Part shown: positions 50,694 through 58,095 of the stretch, one piece after another
Numbering within the stretch: position 1 is the first letter of the stretch
Layout: each line of letters begins with the position of its first letter
Origin: a virus
Direction: 5' to 3' (one strand)
Length of the DNA: 64,000 nucleotides
IMG/VR virus record: IMGVR_UViG_3300037294_000266
Location: 1-64,000 of that record
The notes under the pieces: model-generated
Seen by the model: only the letters and a program-made list of their open reading frames with translations
Database searches by the model: none
What the model was told of the DNA's origin: nothing
Translations under genes and position numbers: made by a program

Positions 50694-50723
50694 AACACTC
50701 CCCTCGGTGATGTCGCCGTATAT

Positions 50724-51284
50724 TTATCGGCAGAATGAATCGTAGCCTACATAGGCCGCTTTCTTTTGTGTGGTAAACACATAGGACATAGCTGGCTTCA
50801 GGATCTGAATACCTTGTTCGCCAGTATCGACATAGAGCGAATACCAACTATCCTTACTAAGACCCACTACAGTGATGGCAGAACCATTCACATCAATTTG
50901 CGTCTGTTCATCGACCTTGGATGTATCTCGGAACTGGAAACCAAGAATTGAGTGTTGCATGTACGAGTATGACCGCCGGCCTGTGATAGTGATGCCAGTC
51001 TTTTCATCTTCGTATTTACACGGACGATAATCTACATAGCGCACACCCGATGTGGTGTATTCGTTATAACCATAATAGCCCAAGCCACCAACAGCCCCAA
51101 ATAGAACTAGTGTGATGAGCAGATACGTGCGCACCATTACTTTCTTAAGCTGCGCAGCACGAGCGTTCATGCGATCTCGTGCGATACTTCCTGGATCTCG
51201 TCGAATCCCAGAAGCCAGTCGGCTGAGGTCTGCAGCATTAACTTCATCATTGTTTTTATCTTGGATAACTAGTGCTTCACTCAT
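50724..51284 (-). CDS. Membrane protein with one TM helix
   Basis: A 186-residue protein. Residues 1-50 are polar and basic, one transmembrane helix follows (about 52-72, TYLLITLVLFGAVGGLGYYGY), and the C-terminal 110 residues, with two cysteines (RPCKYE and the final DSFCR), lie on the far side, probably in the periplasm. The positive-inside rule places the N-terminus in the cytoplasm. A class 1 promoter-like site lies 44 nt upstream. Unknown function. Confidence 0.7.
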   Translation of the reverse strand: MSEALVIQDKNNDEVNAADLSRLASGIRRDPGSIARDRMNARAAQLKKVMVRTYLLITLVLFGAVGGLGYYGYNEYTTSGVRYVDYRPCKYEDEKTGITITGRRSYSYMQHSILGFQFRDTSKVDEQTQIDVNGSAITVVGLSKDSWYSLYVDTGEQGIQILKPAMSYVFTTQKKAAYVGYDSFCR

Positions 51285-51327
51285 TTGTAAATCCCCATTA
51301 GTGGTGAACGTTGTATGTATCCAGGTG

Positions 51328-51358
51328 TATAATGTATCGCTCTAATTTTTTTAATTAA
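51328..51358 (-). promoter_or_regulatory. Class 1 promoter-like motif
   Basis: Minus strand ends GAGCGATACATTATA; the upstream half is AT-rich (TTAATTAAAAAAATTAG) rather than ATTCGAA. It lies 44 nt from the ATG at 51284. Confidence 0.55.
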
Positions 51359-51383
51359 GGGAAATAAAAAATGGTCATACCGC

Positions 51384-51415
51384 ATAGAGAGCCAGGCAGT
51401 TGCCTGGCTCTCTAT
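51384..51415 (-). terminator. Terminator hairpin
   Basis: ATAGAGAGCCAGGCA / TGCCTGGCTCTCTAT, 15-bp perfect stem directly before the stop of the gene at 51416. Confidence 0.85.
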
Positions 51416-51805
51416 TTAACGAGTGTAGCCAATTTCAACATGAGGGTCTTCTTTATCAGGGTCTTGTAGAAACCCTATCAATGTAGGTTTCACCTCGGTG
51501 ACAGTAGGTTTCACTGTTTTATGACCGAGGATACGTTTCAACCAATCAAGATTAAACCCACTTGCTTCACGCACACCGCCATGAGATATCACACAGCGCT
51601 TCAACTTGAAGATGGATGCAAATTCTTCCATGTGTCGCTTATAGGACATGACCGTATAGAACACTGTATCTGGGTCGAGGATATAAATTGATTCGAGTGA
51701 CTTAAGCACGCTGGGTTCTCCGATGTCGAGTATCTTACAGATAGCTTCGACTTCTTCGTACGAGTCTGCAATGATTAAGTTGATGCCACTAGATGCTCCA
51801 TTCAT
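51416..51805 (-). CDS. Hypothetical protein, 129 residues
   Basis: Start at the ATG of MNGASSGINLII, with GAGG six nt upstream; earlier ATGs would place the promoter motif inside the gene. Soluble alpha/beta. A Ser-His-Gly-Gly turn (SHGGVREASG) sits in the C-terminal half. Transcribed alone from a class 1 motif. Not recognised. Confidence 0.65.
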   Translation of the reverse strand: MNGASSGINLIIADSYEEVEAICKILDIGEPSVLKSLESIYILDPDTVFYTVMSYKRHMEEFASIFKLKRCVISHGGVREASGFNLDWLKRILGHKTVKPTVTEVKPTLIGFLQDPDKEDPHVEIGYTR

Positions 51806-51841
51806 GATAAACCTCATTGGTTGGTTATGGTTGTTCGCCAT

Positions 51842-51869
51842 TATCATGTATGATTGAAAACAATTCGAG
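51842..51869 (-). promoter_or_regulatory. Class 1 promoter-like motif
   Basis: Minus strand CTCGAATTGTTTTCAATC then ATACATGATA, 37 nt upstream of the ATG at 51805. Confidence 0.7.
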
Positions 51870-52265
51870 TTAGGTGCCGATCACTTTGATCATCACAGTG
51901 ACAACACCTGCACTGATCATAGTTTCACCCTTACCAACCCTAGTGTCTCCTTGAACAACCTTCCCTCTGCACGACGTGAGTGACACTGCATTAAGTGATG
52001 TGAACACTTGATCGCTAAATGAAGACGTGTCGAATATAGCTTGTGGATCGACGTGTAGGATTTCAGTAAATCCAGAGCCCGCGTAATTAAACGAGAACGA
52101 GCCATTTACTGACATGGTGACCCCATACCACTCCTTGACTTGCTTGGTCACGTCCTTGCCATCTTTGCCAATCACTTTTCTAGCATCCAGCACTGTCTGT
52201 TTGGCGACCGCTTTAGACAGTTTGGCAATACTCCCTAATAGGGATGAAAAGTTCTTGTTGCTCAT
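51870..52265 (-). CDS. Putative virion-associated protein
   Basis: A 131-residue protein. A helical N-terminus (LLGSIAKLSKAVAKQTVLDA) is followed by a beta-rich part ending in GVVTVMIKVIG, a shape common in short fibre or baseplate-associated proteins. It begins the second fibre region. AGGATG precedes the ATG. The gap upstream holds the candidate RNA at 52298-52440. Virion role is by context. Confidence 0.5.
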   Translation of the reverse strand: MSNKNFSSLLGSIAKLSKAVAKQTVLDARKVIGKDGKDVTKQVKEWYGVTMSVNGSFSFNYAGSGFTEILHVDPQAIFDTSSFSDQVFTSLNAVSLTSCRGKVVQGDTRVGKGETMISAGVVTVMIKVIGT

Positions 52266-52297
52266 GATTCATCCTACATTAGTAATTTCGGCAAATA

Positions 52298-52326
52298 AGA
52301 CCTGTGTGGCTTTCACCACACAGGTC
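52298..52326 (-). terminator. Terminator hairpin
   Basis: AGACCTGTGTGG / CCACACAGGTCT, a 12-bp perfect stem followed on the minus strand by TATTTGCC. Confidence 0.8.
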
Positions 52327-52440
52327 TCGAGTACAGGCGCCGTTGGCTGCGCAGCATCGTCTCACGACGTTACCATCGCGCTGCCGGGTTAGAACTATGC
52401 TGGATCACCCCCTTACTCGACAGTTATACTGCCCGTACAT
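52298..52440 (-). ncRNA. Candidate small RNA complementary to the 16S 3' end
   Basis: A 143-nt stretch without a standard gene, closed by a strong terminator. On the minus strand (positions 52415-52399) it reads TAAGGGGGTGATCCAGC, complementary to the last 17 nt of bacterial 16S rRNA (GCTGGATCACCTCCTTA) with one G-U pair. A stem with a GNRA loop follows (CGTC-GTGA-GACG) inside GCAGC / GCTGC. No ATG, GTG or TTG start at useful spacing gives more than 12 codons. It could sequester the anti-Shine-Dalgarno, or be a C4-like antisense RNA, or lead a short peptide from an ATA start. Confidence 0.5.
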
Positions 52441-52449
52441 ATAATTAGA

Positions 52450-52968
52450 TTAAAACCTAAATGTCCGCTGTACCTCATCTTGAGGTAAGTCAACATAGCA
52501 GCGATACCATACGCGAGTAGCGTTGTATTCTGGCTGCCAGATGACCGAATGAAAATGTAGGACATATTCTCCAAAACTACCTAGCATTGGAAAGGGCAGC
52601 CCTGCATAATTACCAACGAATACAAACGTGAACCATCGCCAAGGACCTCCGGGACCGTTCCCAGCGCTGTAATCATTAGAACCATATTCCACATTAGCTA
52701 TATTTACATATGGGTTATATAGATTCAATGAAGCAGGCGTGAGACTTCCAGGCGGGTTGTATGAGGGGACATATCCTAGTCTAGGTCCGTATACATAGTT
52801 CCAGGCAAGTTTAGCAACTGCATCTATAAGAACAGGAGATGTAGGTTCTGCCACTGAATACCAAGTCCCTGCTACGTTTAAAAATGCTCGTTGGGCGTTT
52901 CTCCAAGTCCCTGCTACGTTGACACTAGGTAGTACAATTTTCCATGTGTTCGATACATTGACTTTCAT
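52450..52968 (-). CDS. Fibre-region virion protein, aromatic-rich
   Basis: A 172-residue protein. The first 40 residues repeat 'V-x-V-AGTWR/Y' (VNVAGTWRNAQRAFLNVAGT), a pattern also seen, less clearly, in the gene at 53595. The remainder is beta-rich and high in Tyr, Trp and Pro. It looks like a small fibre or baseplate attachment protein. It is followed by the candidate RNA and preceded by the chaperone-like gene. Confidence 0.55.
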   Translation of the reverse strand: MKVNVSNTWKIVLPSVNVAGTWRNAQRAFLNVAGTWYSVAEPTSPVLIDAVAKLAWNYVYGPRLGYVPSYNPPGSLTPASLNLYNPYVNIANVEYGSNDYSAGNGPGGPWRWFTFVFVGNYAGLPFPMLGSFGEYVLHFHSVIWQPEYNATRVWYRCYVDLPQDEVQRTFRF

Positions 52969-52996
52969 TATCGAAATTCCTTCACGAACACTGAAC

Positions 52997-53584
52997 TCAC
53001 TCAGACTGAGTGAAACTCCATGTGATTTCTTCGACTGCTTCGATGGATGCGGTTACATTAGCTGCAACATAAAGAGCCTGCTCAGTCGCGTGACGAATGG
53101 CAGTCAGACGGGAGATCTCAGGACTGTATATTTCATTATTAGACAGTACTCGATCAACCAGATCTTCCAGACCACTCCCAACATTATTAATGTCTCGCTG
53201 GGATGTCAGATCGTTAAGGAAAGGGGTCATTGGTGCATCGCTGATCCGCCCCGCCTTACGCCATGCGTCGTATTCTTGCGATTCTTTTATCTGCACTGGC
53301 CAGGTGGTGGTTTCAGCGAACGGATACGTCCCACGAAGATTGGCGACATGCACTTCGTATTCTGCATTGCATTCGTTCAGACGGTTGGCCATCAGTTGCA
53401 ATGGTGTCAACGCTGCTGGAGGTGATTGTACAATGCCAATTGGTAGATTGTTTTCGCCAATGGCAATGCTGCCTCCGTTGCTGACAATCTCCATTACTTC
53501 ATTGTGCAATTCGTCCGTAACTTCCAAACAGTCCCCTGTCGCATCCGAACTGTAAAAGTGTTTGGTACTTGGTGAAAATAACAT
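52997..53584 (-). CDS. Tail-fibre assembly chaperone-like protein
   Basis: A 195-residue protein related to the gene at 35499 over its whole length. 'TYPFAETTTW-x-x-Q' (about 95-110), 'TPFLNDLTSQR', 'LVDRVLSNNEIYSPE' and a final EEITWSFTQSE all have counterparts there. It lies between two aromatic-rich virion genes, so it probably assists folding or trimerisation of one of the neighbours. Confidence 0.7.
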   Translation of the reverse strand: MLFSPSTKHFYSSDATGDCLEVTDELHNEVMEIVSNGGSIAIGENNLPIGIVQSPPAALTPLQLMANRLNECNAEYEVHVANLRGTYPFAETTTWPVQIKESQEYDAWRKAGRISDAPMTPFLNDLTSQRDINNVGSGLEDLVDRVLSNNEIYSPEISRLTAIRHATEQALYVAANVTASIEAVEEITWSFTQSE

Positions 53585-53594
53585 AACGCCACCT

Positions 53595-54086
53595 TTAGAA
53601 TTTTAATGTATGAGTGCCGGAGTTAGGCAACTGTACTGAGAAACCGAGTATGATTTCTGTCAGGTTATACAGAGCAATGTAGTTGACAGAAATTACTTGT
53701 ACACTTCTATATCCTGCAAATTCAGCTGCAGGAATGTCAACGCCACTGACATTACCGGGAATGGCAAGCTGCAACCATCTAAGTGGTCCGTAACTACCTC
53801 TGGAATCAGCGGCTACCTGACAGAGCTGGAGAAGGGTCCCGTCTTTCAATGTAGTCGGACTAGCGCTACCATAGTTACTCCGACTGTACCCCCAATTGTC
53901 GACTCCGCCGAAGTTAACATACCCCATGGTGATACTACCCTCATAGAGCGCATCATACGCTCTATGAACACGTCTCCATACACCACCGCTGTTAACGTAA
54001 ACATACCTGCATCTACGCCACAATGAACTAACACTGACGTAAACCTCTGTCATGGTACGCCATACTGAACTTATTCTTGCTAACAT
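53595..54086 (-). CDS. Fibre-region virion protein, aromatic-rich
   Basis: A 163-residue protein. 'VWR-x3-x-YVSV-x2-LWRRCRY-YV--GGVWRR' repeats fill residues 5-45 and resemble the repeats in the gene at 52450. The rest is beta-rich with many Gly and Tyr. Short gap (12 nt) to the fibre gene at 54099. Role unknown but likely in the fibre or baseplate. Confidence 0.55.
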   Translation of the reverse strand: MLARISSVWRTMTEVYVSVSSLWRRCRYVYVNSGGVWRRVHRAYDALYEGSITMGYVNFGGVDNWGYSRSNYGSASPTTLKDGTLLQLCQVAADSRGSYGPLRWLQLAIPGNVSGVDIPAAEFAGYRSVQVISVNYIALYNLTEIILGFSVQLPNSGTHTLKF

Positions 54087-54098
54087 GATACCTGTACC

Positions 54099-54791
54099 TC
54101 AATACTGGAACCAGACGTCGCCGTCAACACCGCCAGATGGACCGGCTGTACTAATGGTGACATTTCGTGACCCCATGTTGTAGTTACCGCCGGTACCGCC
54201 CCGCGCAGTCGGAATTACGCCACTGGTCAGTTTACTTGTATCGAGCGCTGGGATGTCACTGGCTGCCAGTGCTGCGCCGCCTGTAACACGCCCTTTAGCA
54301 TCTACAGTGACCTTAGGGTAAACTCCCGCTGTGACACCAGAGTTAGCTAATGTGAAGCCAGCAGATACGTTTGCACTACCATCTAGACTGACCGTCCACG
54401 AGCCATCGCCAGTGATACTGACAGAACGTGCGGTAGCTAATTTAGTAGCTGTTGCGGCATTGCCTGTGGTACTTTGGTTCAAGGTAGGTACGTCAGCAGC
54501 TAGCAATGTTCGACCGGCCGTGGCACGGCCTTTAGAATCGACTGTCAACACTGCATAACTGCCCGCAGCAATACCAGAGGCTGCTAGAGTAACTCCCAAG
54601 TTCAACGTAGTAGAACCGTCAGTTGAGCCGCTGGCAGAAGCATCGCCAGTGAGCTGCACTCCAAACGCAGTTGTTAATCGATTGGCAGTTTCAACAGGAG
54701 TACCGACATCCATTTTGGACTCAAGTGTCTCCATGACAGTGAGGATCCATCGATTGAATGCTTGGATCATCGGAGATGATGGGAGTGGCAT
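54099..54791 (-). CDS. Tail-fibre protein with VTVDAKGRVT repeats
   Basis: A 230-residue protein. It holds repeats of 'G-x-Y-x-x-x-TVD-x-KGR-x-T-G-x-x-LxAxDIPxL' (for example VYPKVTVDAKGRVTGG, near residue 158), found in many phage fibres, and a 'TLNQSTTGNAATATKLATAR' segment. The gene at 60958 has the same repeats. AGAGG precedes the ATG and a class 2 site lies 36 nt upstream. The C-terminal residues (GGVDGDVWFQY) resemble a fibre tip. Confidence 0.8.
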   Translation of the reverse strand: MPLPSSPMIQAFNRWILTVMETLESKMDVGTPVETANRLTTAFGVQLTGDASASGSTDGSTTLNLGVTLAASGIAAGSYAVLTVDSKGRATAGRTLLAADVPTLNQSTTGNAATATKLATARSVSITGDGSWTVSLDGSANVSAGFTLANSGVTAGVYPKVTVDAKGRVTGGAALAASDIPALDTSKLTSGVIPTARGGTGGNYNMGSRNVTISTAGPSGGVDGDVWFQY

Positions 54792-54826
54792 GAGGTATAC
54801 CTCTAATTAAACAAAAAAGAAAGGAT

Positions 54827-54837
54827 CGTCATAGGAT
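54827..54837 (-). promoter_or_regulatory. Class 2 promoter-like motif
   Basis: Minus strand ATCCTATGACG, 36 nt upstream of the fibre gene start at 54791. Confidence 0.5.
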
Positions 54838-54845
54838 AGAACAAA

Positions 54846-54877
54846 AAAGAAAAGGATAGACTAGTCTCCTTTTCTTT
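54846..54877 (-). terminator. Terminator hairpin
   Basis: AAAGAAAAGGA / TCCTTTTCTTT stem, A/T-rich, overlapping the stop codon of the gene at 54876. Confidence 0.6.
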
Positions 54878-55085
54878 ATGCATTGAAGCGATAGACAGAC
54901 TTCTGAACAGCAAAAGTCATGTTATTCCACAGTTCAATATGAATACCAGCATCGCTGATAGCAATGTCCAAGATGACCTGAGCAGACAGTTTCTTAGCGA
55001 TGATGATGGCAGTCAGTTTATCAACGCCTGCTTTGATAAGAGCAGTTACGTTTTCCAACATACGAGTTTGTTTGATAGTGTACAT
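54876..55085 (-). CDS. Small hypothetical protein, 69 residues
   Basis: Not recognised. Helical with an amphipathic middle (ALIKAGVDKLTAIIIAKKLS). It lies past the terminator of the two tiny membrane genes and before a fibre gene, and has a good ribosome-binding site (AAGGAG). Function unknown. Confidence 0.6.
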   Translation of the reverse strand: MYTIKQTRMLENVTALIKAGVDKLTAIIIAKKLSAQVILDIAISDAGIHIELWNNMTFAVQKSVYRFNA

Positions 55086-55110
55086 GATGAATCTCCTTTA
55101 AGCGCATAAA

Positions 55111-55136
55111 AGAGAGAGTGGAAATCCACTCTCTCT
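55111..55136 (-). terminator. Terminator hairpin
   Basis: AGAGAGAGTGG / CCACTCTCTCT stem just past the stop codon of the tiny gene at 55148. Confidence 0.75.
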
Positions 55137-55147
55137 AGATTTAGATG

Positions 55148-55258
55148 TTACTTGGTAGCTAGAGCATCCTCTAGCAACTTACTTTGCTTTACAATGACCT
55201 GATGGCCCATGTATGCAATGATACCGCCGATAGTAAAACCGATGATAAATTTAGTCAT
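55148..55258 (-). CDS. Tiny membrane protein, 36 residues
   Basis: A 36-residue frame: one hydrophobic helix (FIIGFTIGGIIAYMGHQVIV) and a short charged tail. It follows the similar 39-residue gene by 11 nt and has AAGGAG-like spacing. Expected in the inner membrane. Confidence 0.6.
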   Translation of the reverse strand: MTKFIIGFTIGGIIAYMGHQVIVKQSKLLEDALATK

Positions 55259-55269
55259 GTCAATACTCC

Positions 55270-55389
55270 TTATTCTGAAATAGTTTTGCTTACAGCAGCC
55301 AGTGCATCATGAATAGCCTTGTTACGAGACTGTTCAGTGATACCCACGACAACCCAGTAGCCAACAATAATACCTAGAAATACTTTCAT
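55270..55389 (-). CDS. Tiny membrane protein, 39 residues
   Basis: A 39-residue frame: KVFLGIIVGYWVVVGI as one transmembrane helix, then a charged helix (TEQSRNKAIHDALAAVSKTI). First gene of a two-gene unit 52 nt after a class 1 promoter-like motif. The two tiny genes may be diverged copies and recall the 55-residue protein at 31435. Confidence 0.6.
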   Translation of the reverse strand: MKVFLGIIVGYWVVVGITEQSRNKAIHDALAAVSKTISE

Positions 55390-55440
55390 ACTGATCTCCT
55401 AGACCACGGTTAGAGGAAGATCGTTCTTCCTATTCACCTG

Positions 55441-55470
55441 TACTATGTATTGTTGAAATAAATTCGAATC
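55441..55470 (-). promoter_or_regulatory. Class 1 promoter-like motif
   Basis: Minus strand GATTCGAATTTATTTCAAC then AATACATAGTA, 52 nt upstream of the ATG at 55389. Confidence 0.65.
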
Positions 55471-55518
55471 GCATTTCTAGAATTCTATGGGGTTGGTGTT
55501 TAATCGAGAGGATTCAAA

Positions 55519-57534
55519 ATGAGACAGTTAATGATGGCTGCAGCCGTCCAGTATGCAAACCGGTTTCTTCTTGGGACTGTGTCAGATTCCATTTGGGACA
55601 AGACAGTCGCCCGCGTCATTCAGGAAAATGATGTCACCTTCGACATTAAAGCCGATCGAGAAAGCGTCAATAACGTGGACATCGGTGCAGGACGATTCGG
55701 TACTCAATGTCCTCGTTTCAGCACGTCTGCCAAACGCCTTACGGTTACGGGCAGTCCGTTCGCTCTTTATTCAGACTTCACTATAGAAGGTCATTTCTAT
55801 TTTGAAGATATCGAGGCAAGTACTAACCAGTACATGATGGACTACGGTACTAACGGATTTATTCTCCGTTATTATGGTGGCGGGATCGCAGTGTACAACG
55901 GTGGTGGTGTCATTATTCAGAGCGGCATAAAGCCTCAGAATAATCGCTGGTATCATGTTGCGGTGGTTCGTTATAACCAAACCCTGACCCTTTACATCGA
56001 TGGGGTATCTGTCGGGTCGGCGGTCTTTACCACTGGACTTGCGTACACTTCATACACCCTCGGTAATTATGGTGGTGGTGGGTATGCAGTACGTGCACGC
56101 ATTGACCAATTCCGTGTGGTTCAGGAAGCACTATATACCGGGACGTTTACCGTGCCGGCGGCACCTTTTACAGTCGGCGGTCAAGAAGCAACGTACGATC
56201 CATATTGGAGTAATACAGTCGCCTTACTCGACAGTGCTAATGGCAGCACTCTACTTGACAGTACTGGTAAGTACACCGTTGAGAACGTAGGCGGGGCTTC
56301 AATCATTTCTTCGGGTGTTAAGATTGGGGCAGCTGCGGTTCAGTTTACAGCAGCTGATCAATATCTACGTATCCAAGACTCACTGAACGAATTCGATTTC
56401 GGGACTGTGAACTGGACTGTTGAGGCATGGGTAAAGCCAAGTGCCAAGCCAACAGGTGTGTTGTATCTAATTGGTCGTGGTACTGCGGCTGCAATGGGCG
56501 GTTGGTCACTGGTCCTGAACAACATGCGTCCTCAGTTACGTTGGTCCACGACAGGGACCAGTTGGAACAAGGTCACGCCACTTGATAACGATACGGCACT
56601 TGAGACAGGTCGCTGGTATCACATCGCCATTGCTCGTCTTGTCGATACGTTCCAATTGTTCATCAACGGAAGACTGCATTACAGTGTTGCTGCTGCCGAT
56701 ACGTTGGCGGCATCTACACTTCCCGTCACCATTGGTAATGGTGAAGGCGGTACAGCACAGTTCTTGGGTGTGATGGACAGTATCCGCATCACGCGTGGCA
56801 TCTCGCGATACCATAGTGAGTTCACTCCTAAACTGAAGACCCGTTATGCATCGAACGGCAATGTGATACCGTCCTCTAACGATCCATATTGGCCGCGCGT
56901 AGTCGGATTGCTTGAATATATAAGTGACATTGGCGCTGGACCCGACCAGTTCTCAGTCGTACTCAAACGAACTGGAGCTGTAATTGATCCAGCGACTCCA
57001 TTGTTTGGCAAGCCGAGCATGCGGGTGACGTCTGGTTCGGGAGGCGGTCTTAATTATTCAAATGGGTCTAAAACTACACTAGGTAGTCTTGACAACACCG
57101 TCGAAGGATGGGTCAATACTGACTACACAGGCGGTACAGTTGCGTTACCGATCATTGGACAGTACCACGCCACGATAACAGGAGCTTGGGTATTGGGTGT
57201 TTACGCAGGCAAAGCCCTGTTCTTTATTCGTGGTGGCAATACGTTACAAGGTACGAAAAACATCAATGATGGACAGTGGCACCATGTCGCCGTATCCATT
57301 CGATCAGGTGTCATGTACCTGTATGTTGATGGCGTGCTTGAAGCTCAAACTTCCTGGGGTGTGGCACCTACCTATAATGGAAACATTCAGGTAGGTTACA
57401 ACATCAGCGTCGAAACTCCGGCTGGATTTCGAATAAATGTCGGGCGTGTAAGAATCACTAAAGGACGAGGACGGTACACTAGCAACTTCGTAGTTGATGA
57501 AGACACAGTACAGCTGTCGAGTCTGGCAGCATAA
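55519..57534 (+). CDS. Tail adhesin with three LamG-like domains
   Basis: A 671-residue protein. It starts MRQLMMAAAVQYANR, the shared fibre N-terminal peptide. Three concanavalin/LamG-like domains follow, at about residues 75-220, 270-430 and 490-660. Each has 'FTIEGHFYF' or 'WTVEAWV'/'TVEGWV', then 'NRWYHVAVVR'/'GRWYHIAIAR'/'GQWHHVAVSI', then 'LYIDG' or 'LFINGR' or 'LYVDG', then 'IDQFRV'/'MDSIRITRG'/'VGRVRITKG'. LamG domains bind glycans, so a receptor-binding role is likely. Its domains are separated by DPYW linkers. It lies on the plus strand, alone, closed by a strong hairpin. Confidence 0.82.
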   Translation: MRQLMMAAAVQYANRFLLGTVSDSIWDKTVARVIQENDVTFDIKADRESVNNVDIGAGRFGTQCPRFSTSAKRLTVTGSPFALYSDFTIEGHFYFEDIEASTNQYMMDYGTNGFILRYYGGGIAVYNGGGVIIQSGIKPQNNRWYHVAVVRYNQTLTLYIDGVSVGSAVFTTGLAYTSYTLGNYGGGGYAVRARIDQFRVVQEALYTGTFTVPAAPFTVGGQEATYDPYWSNTVALLDSANGSTLLDSTGKYTVENVGGASIISSGVKIGAAAVQFTAADQYLRIQDSLNEFDFGTVNWTVEAWVKPSAKPTGVLYLIGRGTAAAMGGWSLVLNNMRPQLRWSTTGTSWNKVTPLDNDTALETGRWYHIAIARLVDTFQLFINGRLHYSVAAADTLAASTLPVTIGNGEGGTAQFLGVMDSIRITRGISRYHSEFTPKLKTRYASNGNVIPSSNDPYWPRVVGLLEYISDIGAGPDQFSVVLKRTGAVIDPATPLFGKPSMRVTSGSGGGLNYSNGSKTTLGSLDNTVEGWVNTDYTGGTVALPIIGQYHATITGAWVLGVYAGKALFFIRGGNTLQGTKNINDGQWHHVAVSIRSGVMYLYVDGVLEAQTSWGVAPTYNGNIQVGYNISVETPAGFRINVGRVRITKGRGRYTSNFVVDEDTVQLSSLAA

Positions 57535-57536
57535 AG

Positions 57537-57570
57537 ACATAGGGAGGAGGCTTGCGCCTCCTCCCTATGT
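57537..57570. terminator. Bidirectional terminator
   Basis: ACATAGGGAGGAGGC / GCCTCCTCCCTATGT, 15-bp perfect stem between convergent genes. Confidence 0.9.
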
Positions 57571-57576
57571 CGTCAG

Positions 57577-57984
57577 TCAGTTATTCAACGGAAGATAGTA
57601 CTTAGAACCAAACAACCGAACCCCAATGAAAAACACCGATGCCCTCCACCGAGCTACACCTTCAGCACGTAACGCCCTGTATAGAACTCTGTCTGCTTCA
57701 ATGCGTGACACTTTAACGAAGACCCCATTAAGATTAATGAAGCCTCCTCGATTGTAAAGAAAGTCATGTACAGTAGCAGACTTGTCTCCATAACCTGCTA
57801 GTAGTGCGTACACTGGAAACAGTACGATGTTCTTCAGGCCATCTATTGAAGCGTAATTGGTAACAAACCCTTTTACCGCAGTTATCGGCCCTAGTACATC
57901 ATCGTAGAAAACAAGGTCGTCCAACAATTGATAGAGTCGTTTACCAATCTCACGGGTATCGAAATTACTATAGCGAGCTGTCAT
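57577..57984 (-). CDS. DUF1353-family protein
   Basis: A 135-residue protein. 'GFVTNYASIDG' followed by 'ATVHDFLYNRG' and 'EADRVLYRALRAEGVARWRA' is the DUF1353 layout, found in phage and prophage genes near the tail and lysis region. The conserved His-Asp and Arg-x-Asp patterns suggest a metal-dependent hydrolase-like fold, but the activity is not established. A class 2 motif lies 64 nt upstream. Confidence 0.75.
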   Translation of the reverse strand: MTARYSNFDTREIGKRLYQLLDDLVFYDDVLGPITAVKGFVTNYASIDGLKNIVLFPVYALLAGYGDKSATVHDFLYNRGGFINLNGVFVKVSRIEADRVLYRALRAEGVARWRASVFFIGVRLFGSKYYLPLNN

Positions 57985-58047
57985 GATCCCGTTCCATACG
58001 CTTCTTATTCATTACCGTTAACCTCACAGTTGACATGTATTTCTACA

Positions 58048-58058
58048 CCACATAGGAT
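58048..58058 (-). promoter_or_regulatory. Class 2 promoter-like motif
   Basis: Minus strand ATCCTATGTGG, 64 nt upstream of the ATG at 57984 and just past a terminator. Confidence 0.5.
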
Positions 58059-58064
58059 TCGGCA

Positions 58065-58090
58065 TAGATGGCGGCTACGGCCGCCATCTA
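58065..58090 (-). terminator. Terminator hairpin
   Basis: TAGATGGCGGC / GCCGCCATCTA stem just past the stop codon of the gene at 58096. Confidence 0.8.
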
Positions 58091-58095
58091 CATTG

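Noticed and set aside
52400-52425. A 12-codon frame starting at GTG (VIQHSSNPAARW)
   Set aside because: The GTG is part of the GGGGGTGATCC block itself, so no ribosome-binding site can act on it; too short to support.
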